DNA of 64,000 nucleotides from the NCBI GenBank assembly GCA_026874595.1, contig CM049315.1, positions 2,300,501-2,364,500 of the forward strand, given 5' to 3'. Source of the DNA: Sipunculus nudus. Lineage: Eukaryota; Annelida; Sipuncula; Golfingiida; Sipunculidae. The position numbers and the translations under genes are program-made. A model generated the notes under the pieces. The model was not told the origin of the DNA, made no database searches, and saw only the letters and a list, made by a program, of their open reading frames with translations. Below are positions 36,730 to 49,200 of the stretch, piece after piece (position 1 is the stretch's first letter; each line of letters opens with the position of its first letter).

Positions 36730-37118
36730 TACCCCCACATGGAGGAGGCTTGTCTTTTTTTCAAATAGACTAAAAATGTAACCGGGACCCCCACATGGAG
36801 GAGGCTTGTCTTTTTTTTCAAATAGACTAAAAATGTAACCGGGACCCCCAAATGGAGGAGGCTTGTCTTTTTTTCAAATAGACTAAAAATGTAACCGGGA
36901 CCTCCACATGGAGGAGGCTTGTCTTTCTTCAAATAGACTAAAAATGTAACCGGGACCCCCAAATGGAGGAGGCTTGTCTTTTTTTCAAATAGACTAAAAA
37001 TGTAACCGGGACCCCCACATGGAGGAGGCTTGTCTTTTTTTTCAAATAGACTAAAAATGTAACCGGGACCCCCAAATGGAGGAGGCTTGTCTTTTTTCAA
37101 ATAGACTTAAAAGTTAAA
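36730..37118. repeat. 56-bp minisatellite, seven units
   Basis: Units start with GGAGGAGGCTTGTC at about 36741, 36797, 36854, 36910, 36965, 37021 and 37077 and include a T run of variable length, CAAATAGACTAAAAATG and ACCGGGACCCCCA. The tail alternates CACAT and AAAT over the last units, suggesting a dimeric (about 112-bp) step of growth. A 148-codon minus-strand frame runs through it, switching between two protein registers as the T run changes; it is judged non-coding. Confidence 0.93.
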
Positions 37119-37579
37119 CCGGACTACTGTGTGAATTAAAACACACGTTCAGTGGTCATGTGTATCAGTTTGACCCTATCTAATACTTATAAAAGGAATT
37201 CGGTTCACGTCTGTTTTTATTTATTTATTAATTTATTTATAATACATATTTAACCAGGATAGCCTATTCAGCAAAAGCTGTTTTTCAATAGGGTCCTGGT
37301 CTAGATGATATCGATAAGTACACAGTTAAAAAAGCAAATATGAAAGAACTGAAACTAAAATACATGCATACATAAAAACAGTTATACATACATGGTTTAA
37401 AATGATCATAGAAAAAAAATTCTTAAATGATATACACGAATATTGAGTAAATAAATTTAAATAAGAGGCCTGACTAAAAATTAAAACATGTAAGATCGTG
37501 ATTTCACAATAAATATATTACATAATGACACAGTAATATAGGTGATGAATACAAAGACGAAAAGGCACCCGTGAACAAG

Positions 37580-40572
37580 CTATGAAAAATTATATGGCAT
37601 AAATTGCTTGTACAATGATTTAAACTGGTAGAGACTGGTTGCAGATTTGACACATACAGGTAAAGAATTCCAGTGGATGGGACCAGCATATGCAAGACTT
37701 GCTTTGTAGGATTTTCTGTTTGGTTTAGGTAATGATAAATTGAAGCCCTGAGAAAAACGAGTATTATATGCACTATTAGCACGGTTGAACGTATGCGTAA
37801 GAGAGGGAGGGGCATTACCAGACAAACATTTAAAGACCATTAAAGAAACAAAATATTGGTATCTCTGTTTAACATTCATCCAACCCAATGTTGCAATCAA
37901 TGATGTAGAGGATATATTGGTATCATAAGTTTTAGTAACGATTCTAGCAGCTCTATTTTGAAGTTTTTGGAGTTGTAATAAATACGTTTTGGAGGAATTA
38001 CCCCAGACAGATATACAATAATCAATGTGACTCTGAATTAAGGCATTGTAAAGTGTTTAAACTAAAGACATCTAAGGTTTTACTTATTCTGAAAAGGAGA
38101 CCTAGTTTTGATACTATTTTGTCGCACACCAGTTGAATATGTTTTTTCCATGTAAGACCAGCGTCGATGATAACACCTAAAAGCTTTGTGTGTTCAACCG
38201 GCATCACTGTAATGTTATCCATGGAAATGTTCAGTTGATTTCCATTGGTTTTAGACTTAGGGCCAAATAATATGAATGATGATTTTTGGGGATTTATACT
38301 CAGTCGCAGTCGATTCTCTCTAAACCATTTAAGTGCAATTCCGAGATTTACTTGTAATGACTCTATAGCTTTAGCGGCTGAATTCGCTGAAGAATAAATT
38401 GAAATATCATCAGCATAAATGACGCATTTCTCACTGAGGAACATTGGAAGATCATTTAAATAAAAAAGGAAAAATATAGGTCCAAGGACAGTGCCCTGTG
38501 GGGTACCTATGTCCAAGGTGCGTGGTTCTGAAAGCAATCCATTAGAATAAACCACTTGCTTACGATTAGACAGGTAGTTTTCGAACCACATAAGCGGTAT
38601 ACCTTTTATGCCATAGTCGCTCATTTTTGTAAGTAAGACAGTTTAATCAAGGCTATCAAAACCCTTTTTTACATCGAGGAAACATGCAGCGGTAACATTA
38701 TTGTTATTAAGACTGATTAAGCATTCGTCAATTATGCTGTGCAAGGCAAATTAAGTTGAACGATTAGGAAGATAAGCTAACTGTTTATCCGAAAACAGAT
38801 TATTACTTTCAAAAAACGTAATGAGGCGCGATTTAACGAACTGTTCTATTATTTTTGGCACATGGCCTATAACTGAGATCGGTCGGTAGTTATTTGGATC
38901 ATCCTTACATCCAGATCCTTTGTATATAGGAGTGATCCTAGCGGTCTTCCAATCTGCTGGAAACTCGCCGGTTTGAAGTGAGGTGTTAAATATGTGGGCT
39001 AATGGAGCTGAAATATAAGGTGCGGCTATCTTAAGGAAAAATCCTGACATTCCCAGTATATCTTCTTTCATACTGGAGTTTACTTCCAACAACTGTGATA
39101 AAACAAATTGACTCGAAACTGAATTAAAATCAAAAGATTCCAAATTCTGGTTAACAAGATGATCGCAGGTAAATATTGTTTTTGGAATTTATCGTTAATA
39201 TTTTTTCCAACAGAAGTAAAGTAATGGTTAAATTTATCAGGGTCAATCTTTCCGCTTTCTTTATTCGAGGAGGTTTTCGAAGGCAGTATGTGTTTTAAAG
39301 CTTTCCACACACAACCAGGGTTGGAGCCATTTTTTTGTATCAGCGTGGCATAATACTGGCTACGAGTGGATCTGATAAGATTTGTAACATAATTTCGCTG
39401 ATGTCGGTACGCAGACCAGTCATTACTGTGATTTGTTCTTAATGCGTTCCGATGTGCATAATCACGCAAGTGAATCTCATTAAGTAAATCATTATTGAAC
39501 CATTTATTTTCGCGAGCTTTGGTGCGACGTCGAATAAAAGGCGCGTTGTTATTAGAAATTCTCAGAAATTCATAGCGCCACATTTCCCAGGCTAAGTTTA
39601 CATCAGAAAGTTGCATAATTCTTGAAAAAAAAAATTGGATTTCGATAATTCATCGATAAATTTGTATTCATTGAATTTACGAAGGGTACGGTAATATCCG
39701 GATTTTGTAACTGTGACCCTAGGTGGTCTATTCAAAACGGTAGTCACAAGAAAATGATCACTTATACATAAAGGATGAACTTTCACATTTGAATGCATGC
39801 TAGGATGTGAAGAAAATATCAAGTCGATCATTGTAGAGGTGAGCTGAGTAATACGAGTAGGCTCTGTTACAAGTTGTTTAAGACCGAAGATTTTTTCGAG
39901 CAAGTCCAGTTTACTAGCAATATAAGTTTCAGAGCGTAAGCAGTCTACATTGAAATCGCCAAGTAATACAACATGTTTGAATGAGTTAAGGGCAGAAGCA
40001 AGTAAATCGAGTAATTCATCAATGTAACTGGAATTGGAATTAGGCGGTCTATATATAGAACCGATTAAGAACGGTTTTCTCCCCAAAATTATTTTAACCC
40101 ATACACATTCAACGACATTTGAGTTTAAAGTGATCAACTCCGGTTTTAACGACGATAACAAATACGTGAGAACTCCTCCGCCATGCCGATTCCTGTCTGA
40201 TCTAAAAATCGTATAATCATCAATTTGTATCTCTGAATCAAAAACGTGGTTATCTAACCATGATTCTGTTAATGATAAAACATGAGGGTTTAAACTAGAA
40301 CACAAGAGGCGAATCTCCTCTATTTTGGGTAGCAAACTACGAACGTTAAGATGACCTAATATGGTACCCTGGTTAGCTAGTCGATATTGCTTAAAATCAG
40401 AATATATACTTGGGTTTTGAGACAAAATAGAAGGAAGAGAGGATGGAATTTCATTATCGGGTGTAATTGGTTTGGTGCTAGGTAATGCTTGATAAATATC
40501 TGATAAGTGAGAGCTTGTTTGATCTGTAATACTAACGTTAGGACTTATAACCTGATCAGAGTACACATCCAC
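37580..40572 (-). pseudogene. CR1 ORF2: endonuclease-reverse transcriptase, broken
   Basis: Endonuclease motifs in order: LGHLNVRSL, LTESWLDN, RHGGGV, GSIYRPPN, LLGDFNVD, TSTMIDLIFS and ISDHFLV. RT motifs: WKTARITPIYKGSG, NNYRPISVIG, CFLDVKKGFDSLD (motif A), GTPQGTVLGPIFF, CVIYADDISIY (catalytic YADD) and KLLGVIID. The C-terminal region includes IATLGWMNVKQRYQY and PIHWNSLP. Lesions: a frameshift in a T10 run near 39630, another between about 39143 and 39200, in-frame TAA codons near 38750 and 38643 in the motif-A region (each explicable as CAA to TAA), and a frameshift between 38022 and 37900. In a working element the product nicks target DNA and copies the RNA in place. Confidence 0.9.
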
Positions 40573-40598
40573 TGAATTCCTTAGTAAATAATCATCTG

Positions 40599-42096
40599 TT
40601 ATATGGATGTTTTTGTTTGATCTCCGTGAAAATTTTGAGATTCCATTAGGCTGTCTTCACTACTGTACATCGATTTTTGAAAATATCGAACGCTAGAGGC
40701 AATTTGTTCGGTCATTGCAATTGTGCCGAATTTACTAAAATGTATACCATCATATCGATAGTATGACCTTTTCAAAGGTGGTGAGCAGTCACAAAATATG
40801 ATATTCTCAAGGGATTCACATCTCTTTCTCAGTTCATTGTTTATAATGGTGATTTTTCTATTTACAATGCTGTCATGAAAATATTTAGGGATTGCCAAAC
40901 TGACAATTTTACAGTTGGTGCTGCTTCTAGTGTTTTGAAGCATGTCAATGTATTTGTTAACAAAGGTTAGGATGTCATCACGGTAAAACGTTGTTTGTGC
41001 CTACTTGAACCACTAAACAATCATCATTTGACAAATCTTTTGCAGTTTTTGGTAGTTTGGACAAAGCATCATCAAGTGTGAGCCCACTAGTACTTAACAC
41101 AGAAATTTTCTTGTCACATAAATGGTTTGCCACACTGGAATAGGAGTCTCTCACTAAGGAATCACCAAATATTAAGACACGAATTTTTGATTGAATATCA
41201 ATAAGTCCATTTGTATTGACATAAGCGGAAGAACCTGACTCTGCTGAGCTTTGTAGACCAAGGTCTTCTGTAGGTGTTGCTTTGTTAGTGTCACCATTTT
41301 TTTGTTTCTCTACGTGATAAGGTACAGGGAAGGTCTCGTTCAAAGATGGCCAATCGTCACAAGAAGTGTTCGCTCTATTAGCAGAAGAATTGTCACGTTT
41401 TCTGATAGTCCCAGTAGAGTGACGTCTTGAGTGGGATGATACAACTTCAGACCAGGCTTGTTTGTTTGATGAATCCTGCAGAGTTGTCGACATGTTAGGT
41501 CTCTCACTGGAGGTTTTGGATATACGATGGTTCAATTCTGCACATTTACAGGATTTGTCAGACAATTCTCGGAGGAGTTTTTCAGTAGTTGACTGTACTT
41601 TAAGACATTCTTGTAATTCTTCTTTCATTAATTTGTTTTCCTGTCTGAGGGACTGAAGTTCACAAAGAATATGTTTAAGTTGCGTTGGGATGTTTAGGCA
41701 GTTTTTACAATTCCATATCAGGCCTTCATCCCCAGGCTGTGTGTTCATACATGTCAAGTGAAACCAGTTGTTACAAGAACAACACCTGATCATCTCTCCC
41801 TGTGAGATATTGTTGTATTAACAGTTGCGAATATCACATATTAGATTGTTTTGTGAGTCATCTGTTGTCGTATCAGTGGTAATATCGCTGCTCTTGCACT
41901 GAGGAGAGGGGTTGTCAACATTTTGTGACAGAGCAGAGGTTTGGTTATTTTTGTTGCCATAAACGTTTGGCCATTTTTTATTTGCACACTGTGAACAGTA
42001 TAGATCATCATCGATTCTTATTCGAACACTAGCATTTTTCTTATTACAGTTCACACATTTGCTATGTTTGTTTGGCTTTGTCATGATTGAAGTCAC
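40599..42096 (-). pseudogene. CR1 ORF1: PHD finger plus SGNH esterase, broken
   Basis: The N-terminal CVNCNKKNASVRI and LYCSQCANKKWPN form a Cys pair region. A PHD-like Cys4-His-Cys3 set follows (CDIRNC, then CCSCNNWFHLTC and WNCKNC). The coiled-coil stretch is LCELQSLRQENKLMKEELQE. The SGNH esterase has block I IFGDSLVRDS, a block III-like VVQVGTNN and block V YDGIHFSKFG. One in-frame TAA (near 41819) falls inside the PHD finger and a frameshift lies near 40980, inside the esterase. PHD and esterase domains are known in CR1 ORF1 proteins; their role in retrotransposition is not settled. Confidence 0.88.
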
Positions 42097-42100
42097 GGGG

Positions 42101-43744
42101 AAGACGATTTGTTTATGTGAATGGTAATCAGAGTGTGACCAAGCGTACTCGAGCTGGCGTCACCGGTTACGCAAGACATAAGCTATCCCTTGTGAATGCA
42201 ATGGAAGGGGATTTCCCAAGGCTCTTAGACACGTTGGCAACACAGCAGGGAGCTATAAACAGTTGATGAGCGATAAATGGGGAATCCTTGTTGCAAACTT
42301 TAAAATGGTTTATATGTCTAAAGTCAATAAAAAGTTCGATAAAATGAGTCAACTAGAGTATAACTGGTGACATAATCTCTTTGTTGACATAGACTTTTAA
42401 AACCATAAGTTCATAGAACTTACTTTGAAAGTAAATATCGCTCCGAAAGGCTTCAATGAAAAGTCCCCCGTCAACATAGATGGCGCTGTTTGTTAATGTT
42501 CGCAATGTTCTCTAAAACCGCGTGATGTACAACACTGTGTCAAACATCATTTTAAAGGTTATTATCCCCGCAGTGACATAGGCGATAAGAAATAAATAAT
42601 TTTTAATGTACATATAATTTTGAGTGAGTTTTCCTTTTTTCTGACTTGCACGGAGGTAACACCGGGCACAGCCGAACTGCCTTCGGCAATGACCGACGTG
42701 CATCGAGGTCACTCAACCTCAAACACTATACTATTGTTCATATGAATAACACTTGCTTTCAGTGAAGGATTTGAGCTATTCAGGGCTTACATTTGAACGA
42801 GGCTTTCACCCATGTGCGTGGTCAGTAAAAGAGAAAGCGCATGTTTCCCGCTTTATGAAATGGAGAGTTCAACCCAGGAGGATTTATGACAAAACCTAAT
42901 TTAAGGTCCAAATTTTAGGAACAGTAGTAGGGTGTGGGGGTTGGGAGGAGTAGTGTCTGGGGTTTCAGGCCTCAAAATTTGTCTGATACGATGGCAAATA
43001 AAGGTTGCGGTGGCTGAAAATGGGAAACGGACCCTCTACGTCCCGTCGCGTTGAGTCAGCTTCTGCTACTGTACTGACGAGGTATGCATATTTCTGTTTC
43101 TTTCTTCAGGAACAGTTTCCTTGAAACGTACATTTAGTAAATCTTTCATGTGCTCTCACATCAACCTAATCTTTATACGTCCAACGATAGAATCCAGTCA
43201 AATATCAACGAAAACCTGAATGGCCCCGCGTCTCATTCCGGTTCGCAATGTAAACATCATCACTGACCAGGCCTTTCAAGGTAAACATTACGGGGTATGA
43301 ATTTCTTGCCACGAGGACAGCCCCACAAAGTAACTGTAAAAAATATTTATACATATCTTATTGAGACAGTTTCCCACTAAAAACCTATATTTTCTGTTAC
43401 CTTTTAGAATATTCCACAATTCAGTTTATATATCTCCCCAACCCCGGTAATAAGCCCGGTATACCGGGTTTATAAGCTAGTGTATTATAACATGCCCACA
43501 GGTTTGCCACTAAGTTAAGGCCATGTTTTACTTCTTTTTTTAAACATTTTAACAACCTCTTCCGCCGTAGTAAGCGAGAATACAGAGAGTAATTCCGCAA
43601 AGTTGTTATGTTGCTCACAAAGACTTTTATAGTAAGCCACAAAAAGACTTACAAAGTTCAAACACATATATTCTGGTCACTGCCAATTCTTAAACACACG
43701 CACACACACACACTCACACCGTACACGCACACACATATATATAT

Positions 43745-43783
<39 letters not shown>

Positions 43784-44004
43784 TATATGTATGACAACTT
43801 AAATTGCTTTCCCATGGTACATCTATAGTTTACTTTCTCAAATAAGTTTCTCGAATAAGTGTCAAACACTCATTAGATTTGTATACTTAACAACGCATTC
43901 ATAAACATTAACTCACGCTGCATTGCCGATAAAAAGGGGTCCTTGTGAAATAAATTGAAATTGGGAGCCGAAAGTGTCAGGGTAAATACAAATGCACTGG
44001 TAAG
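42101..44004. other. intronic sequence with CA/TA microsatellite
   Basis: No supported exon. A compound (CA)n-(TA)n tract lies at about 43694-43785. A possible 5' UTR of the CR1 element may occupy the first part. Confidence 0.4.
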
Positions 44005-45278
44005 GTCATGTTATCTTTACCAATTGTACTTAACGCACTACAACATGTACCAACTTTATTATATATACCCTGTGTGAGGCGAATGTCGTGTTATCTTTAC
44101 CAATTGTATTTAACGCACTATAACATGTACCAACTTTATTATATGTACCCTGTGTGAGGCGAATGTCGTGTTATCTTTACCAATTGTACTTAACGCACTA
44201 TAACATGTACCAACTTTATTATATATACCCTATGTGAGGCGAATGTCGTGTTATCTTTACCAATTGTACTTAACGCACTATAACATGTACCAACTGTATT
44301 ATATGTACCCTGTGTGAGGCGAATGTCGTGTTATCTTTACCAATTGTACTTAACGCACTATAACATGTACCAACTGTATTATATGTACCCTGTGTGAGGC
44401 GAATGTCGTGTTATCTTTACCAATTGTATTTAACGCACTATAACATGTACCAACTTTATTATATGTACCCTGTGTGAGGCGAATGTCGTGTTATCTTTAC
44501 CAATTGTACTTAACGCACTATAACATGTACCAACTTTATTATATATACCCTATGTGAGGCGAATGTCGTGTTATCTTTACCAATTGTACTTAACGCACTA
44601 TAACATGTACCAACTGTATTATATTTACTCTGTGTAAGGCGAATTTCGTGTTATCTTTACCAATTGTACTTAACGCACTATAACATGTACCAACTTTATT
44701 ATATATGCCCTGTGTGAGGCGAATGTCGTGTTATCTTTACCAATTGTACTTTACGCACTATAACATGTACCAACTTTATTATATATACCCTGTGTGAGGC
44801 GAATGTCGTGTTATCTTTACCAATTGTACTTAACGCACTATAACATGTACCAACTTTATTATTTATACCCTGTGTGAGGCGAATGTCGTGTAATCTTTAC
44901 TAATTGTACTTAACGCACTATAACATGTACCAACTTTATTATATGTACCCTGTGTGAGGCGAATGTCGTGTTATCTTTACCAATTGTACTTAACGCACTA
45001 TAACATGTACCAACTTTATTATATATACCCTGTGTGAGGCGAATGTCGTGTTATCTTTACTAATTGTACTTAACGCACTATAACATGTACCAACTGTATT
45101 ATATATACCCTGTGTGAGGCGAATGTCGTGTTATCTTTACCAATTGTACTTAACGCACTTTAACATGTTCCAACTGTATTATATACCATATGTGAGGCGA
45201 ATGTCGTGTTATCTTTACCAATTGTACTTAACGCACTATAACATGTACCAACTGTATTATATATACCCTGTGTGAGGC
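44005..45278. repeat. 80-bp tandem satellite, about 16 units
   Basis: A clear 80-bp period: GAATGTCGTGTTATCTTTAC occurs at 44081, 44161 and so on, followed by CAATTGTACTTAACGCACTA, TAACATGTACCAACTTTATT and ATATATACCCTGTGTGAGGC. Units differ by a few substitutions (ATATG versus ATATA, ACTGT versus ACTTT). It is non-coding and intronic. Confidence 0.97.
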
Positions 45279-46160
45279 ATTATAACATGTACCATGTGTA
45301 TTATATATATACCCTGTGTGAGGTACTATAGCATGTACCACATGTATTATATATACCCTGTGTGAGGTACTATAACATGTACCACGTGTATTATATATAC
45401 CCTGTGTGAGGCAGTATAACATGTACCAACTGTATTATATATACCCTGTGTGAGGCACTATAACATGTACCACGTGTATTATATATATATACCCTGTTTG
45501 AGGCACTATAACATGTACCACGTGTATTATATATACCCTGTGTGAGGCACTATAACATGTACCACGTGTATTATATATACCCTGTGTGAGGCACTATAAC
45601 ATGTACCACCTGTATTATATATACCCTGTGTGAGGCACTATAACATGTACCACGTGTATTATATATACCCTGTGTGAGGAACTATAACATGTACCACGTG
45701 TATTATATATACCCTGTGTGAGGCACTATAACATGTACCACGTGTATTATATATACCCTGTGTGAGGCACTATAACATGTACCACCTGTATTATATATAC
45801 CCTGTGTGAGGCACTATAACATGTACCACGTGTATTATATATACCCTGTGTGAGGCACTATAACATGAACCACGTGTATTATATATACCCTGTGTGAGGC
45901 ACTATAACATGTACCACGTGTATTATATATACCCTGTGTGAGGCACTATAACATGTACCACGTGTATTATATATACCCTGTGTGAGGCACTATAACATGT
46001 ACCACCTGTATTATATATACCCTGTGTGAGGCACTATAACATGTACCACGTGTATTATATATACCCTGTGTGAGGCACTATAACATGTACCACGTGTATT
46101 ATATATACCCTGTGTGAGGCACTATAACATGTACCACGTGTATTATATATACCCTGTGTG
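45279..46160. repeat. 44-bp tandem satellite derived from the 80-bp unit, about 20 units
   Basis: Units read ACTATAACATGTACCACGTG, TATTATATATACCCTGTGTG, AGGC. This is the right-hand part of the 80-bp unit with 36 bp removed (from GAATGTCG to TTAACGC) and with AACTTTATT changed to ACGTGTATT. The last unit runs back into GAATGxxGTGTTAT, the start of the full-length form, so the derivative is embedded in the parent array. Confidence 0.95.
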
Positions 46161-46937
46161 AGGCGAATGAAGTGTTATTCTTTCCTTGTGTGTCTGCGAT
46201 GGTGTGGGTGTGTGTGCCCAAGGCAACTGAAGAATGGGGCATGTATTTTATGTTAAATATGGATCGGGAGTGTGAATATATTAAAAGTGGTTAAATGTTT
46301 GTATAAATTCCTATCAGCGTAAAGTAACATCAGCATGCGCGTTTATATTTTTTTGCAACATTGTTTACCAGGCCTACAAGGGGTTACACGGTATTATCTG
46401 TGACGTTACGTAAATGAGCATAATAACGTCTATATATATAACGTTTTAGTGTGTTAAATGCCTATGGAATATATCCTAAGAGCTGAAAGGTCTGATTGTC
46501 TCTTCTGAATAGCACACTACAGTATTATCGTCACAGAATCGAATAATTACGCCCCTGTAGGATATCGATGACCTTGTGAGAAATAATTTAATAGGACGAG
46601 AGGCAACAAGGATTAATTTAGCCGAGGACCAATAGACACTGATATCATCAGTAATGTCATACTATAAACCTACTCTTTGCGTAATTTATTAAACTATATT
46701 AAAGTAATCATTGTAATTAATCGCATTTCGTGATTATTCTTAACGCGGGCATCTGCTCCCTAAATAGGTCTATATCTCTGTAAAAATGTTTAATTCTACT
46801 TCAATGTAAAAATATATGTTCCCAAAATTAAAGTTGGAAAACTTTGCTGACTAATGTAAACGTTTATAGCAATGTTAGCCTAAAGGCTAGAGAAGTGACT
46901 GATAATAATGCATTCCCGGTGACCTTTGCGAACTTAC
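46161..46937. other. intronic sequence next to the donor site
   Basis: No repeat or gene recognised. The minus-strand open frame runs 16 codons past the donor to a stop at 46887, which is expected read-through rather than a tail. Confidence 0.5.
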
Positions 46938-49184
46938 CGGTTCTTTTGTTGCCATGGTACTTAAGTTCCCCTCTGGCGTACTGATGTTCCAAACATGCCC
47001 GGTAGCTGGCGCCACCGTCAGGTTCTTGTCATGGAAGCCGCCATTTCTTTTCTGTCGTCTGGATCGGATGAGCAGCACGATGATGCACATGGAGAGGACG
47101 GTGATGCACAAAACTGACGTCACGATCACGACGATGATAATAATAAGGTTACGACCTGGTTCACCGGAACCAGAATTAATAGAGTGTCCTGCTGACCTTT
47201 CGTGATCCACGTGAACTTTGACCTCAGCTAATCCTGCCCGCTGTGGATTAATGCCCCCTTGAGCGGTTACAACAAAGTTGTACTCATTGACATCAGATGG
47301 AATTCTCTGTGTCGTCACTAAAATCCCCTCTGACGGCTCTATAAAGAAAACCTGATAACTATCATTAATTGCATAATTAAATTTGTTGTATGGGTCCTCG
47401 TCTTTGTCTATGGCTTTCACAGTTCCTACGACCGAACCCGGTGGCACGTCGTAAGAAATAATGAAGTTGTACTCGGTTTGTACGAATTTAGGTGATTCGT
47501 CGTCTGTATTGGTTACGTGGACAATAATAGTAGCAGACGCCACCTCGGAGCCTGGTCCGAGATCTGAGGCATAGACAAGAAACCGATGTTCTCGTTGAGT
47601 CTCGTAATCTAATCGCGCATGTGCGGTAACTACACCGGAAGTCGTATCTACCGTAAAGATTCCAGCTGCTGATGACTCAATATCGTACCTGACTTCACCA
47701 TTGATTCCAGCGTCGGTATCCACGGCAACCACTTGTGTTACAAGCTGATTGGTTTGATTATCTTCCTCCATTTCCGCAATATATACCTTCTTTGTAAACA
47801 CGGGTATATTATCATTAACATCCAGTATGTTGACTGTTATTGTTTCCTTAGTAACCTGGGAAGGCTGACCTAGATCTTTACATTTTATAGGGATTGAATA
47901 GTCTGTCATCTGCTCTCTGTCGAGTGACCTCAAAGTGATTATAACATATTCCCCTGTAGATATGGTTTCTAGAGCAAACCAAGTCGTGTCCAATGAGCAA
48001 TTGAAAAGAGCGTTATGGCCGGCATCAGGATCCTGCACAGACAGATGTACTACGGTAGAACCGAGATGCGAGTTTTCTGGGATGCCTATTTCTCCTTCGG
48101 CGCCATGGACTTTGATCTTAGGGCCGTTATCGTTGACATCAGTTAACGTAACGATGACAGTAGCCTGGTCCGAAAGGGCCTCAGGGCCGCTGTCACGTGC
48201 AGTCACATACAAACGATATATCGGTACATTCTCGCGATCTAGAGGCGCATGCGCACTGAGAGCGCCTGTTTGTGCATCAATGGAGAACTGGTCGCCGTAA
48301 CTTGCGAGTGTTCTGCGGCTAAACCCGTAAATAACATGGCCGTTTTCACCTGCATCACTGTCCACTGCTAAAACGGATAAAAACGTCACATTCACCGGAA
48401 AATCTTCAGAAAGTTCCAAATTATACGTCCTGTTACTGAACACCGGGCTGTTGTCGTTAACGTCAAGCACTGTGATGTGTAACATTAATGTATCAGTACG
48501 GGAAGGAGACCCACCGTCCACGGCCTGCACGATCAACTGGTAATAATCCCTGTTCTCTCTGTTTAATGCTTCCATTAGAACCAGCCTGAGTCCTGTTATC
48601 TCCACACTATCTGTTGTTTCAGTTTTTAAAGAAAACATGCCACTGTCATCTCGAAGAATGTACCGTTTTACACCAAACATGGGACTATCAGCGTCCTCTG
48701 CCAGTGGGATTGAAAACTCCGTTAACGGTCGTGTCGCTTCTGATATAAATTTTTTCACGGTCCTTTCGGGAAAATGCGGCCCATTATCGTTTATATCATC
48801 AATATATATTTTAATATTTATGATACGAAAGTATTTAATCGGGCCCACTGAAATTTCTAAATCTATCACGCAATCTGTTTGTCCTGCACAGAACTCCTCC
48901 CGGTTGATGACGTCAGAGGTACGTAAAGTACCATTTGGCATATCTATGGTAAATAATTTATCACTGTTTAAAGGCGTGGCACCATTTATATTTAACATTA
49001 AGACGTCCCCATTATCAACTGACACGGTTGATAAAGTACTGGCTTTTATCACATTTATAATGCCTTTTCCTTTTGGAAGGTTTTCCTCAACATGGCCGAT
49101 AAGTTGTTCCCCCGAAACAAAGTGAATTGATAACAGCAAACAAAACACACTTGCGTGGAAGATATCAGAATGCCAAACTGCCAT
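46938..49184 (-). CDS. protocadherin, ectodomain and transmembrane exon
   Basis: 749 codons from an ATG at 49184 with a strong context (A at -3, G at +4). Residues 1-25 are a signal peptide (hydrophobic VFCLLLSIHFVSG). Six cadherin repeats follow, closed by calcium-binding motifs DINDN (130-134), DVNDN (241-245, 349-353 and 455-459) and a divergent NTDDE (559-563), with the sixth repeat ending near 660. DRE/LDRE and DxD-AG motifs recur in the repeats. Residues 679-706 are one transmembrane helix, then a basic RSRRQKR stop-transfer. The exon ends at CCG|GTAAGT (46938/46937). One large ectodomain exon and a separate tail exon is a normal protocadherin layout. Role: calcium-dependent, probably homophilic cell adhesion at the plasma membrane. 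The upstream open frame begins with TTG and is not used. Confidence 0.93.
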
Positions 49185-49200
49185 CGTGCAATATTTTTCT

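Larger units (their letters stand above)
37215..42100 (-). mobile_element. CR1-like LINE, near full length, inactive
   Basis: In minus-strand order: ORF1 (PHD finger, coiled coil, SGNH esterase), ORF2 (APE endonuclease, RT, C-terminal region), a 3' UTR and an A/T-rich tail of TAAA-type repeats at 37215-37245, next to AATAGGCTATCCTGGTTAAA. PHD plus esterase in ORF1 and short 3' microsatellite tails are hallmarks of the CR1 clade. The 5' end is placed only approximately, just before the first ORF1 ATG at about 42096; a 5' UTR may extend further. It sits in the protocadherin intron in the same direction as the gene. Several lesions make it inactive. Confidence 0.9.
36032..46937 (-). other. 10.9-kb protocadherin intron (phase 0)
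   Basis: Bounded on the minus strand by GTAAGT at 46937 and TTACAG at 36032. From right to left it contains a short unique piece, the 44-bp and 80-bp satellites, about 1.9 kb of unannotated sequence, the CR1 LINE and the 56-bp minisatellite. Apart from the terminal-exon candidate no coding exon is visible inside. Confidence 0.65.

Noticed and set aside
36654-37100. 148-codon repeat protein on the minus strand
   Set aside because: The frame shifts between two registers with T-run length and lies in a minisatellite within an intron. No coding support.
37504-37815. Separate 103-codon minus-strand gene
   Set aside because: Overlaps the CR1 ORF2 C-terminal region in another frame. The CR1 frame has the recognisable motifs.
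46887-46937. C-terminal 16 residues after the cadherin exon as the true protein end
   Set aside because: They follow a strong GTAAGT donor, and a phase-matched tail exon exists at 35309-36031.
47935-49125. Plus-strand frames of 121 and 162 codons
   Set aside because: Antisense shadows of the protocadherin coding exon.
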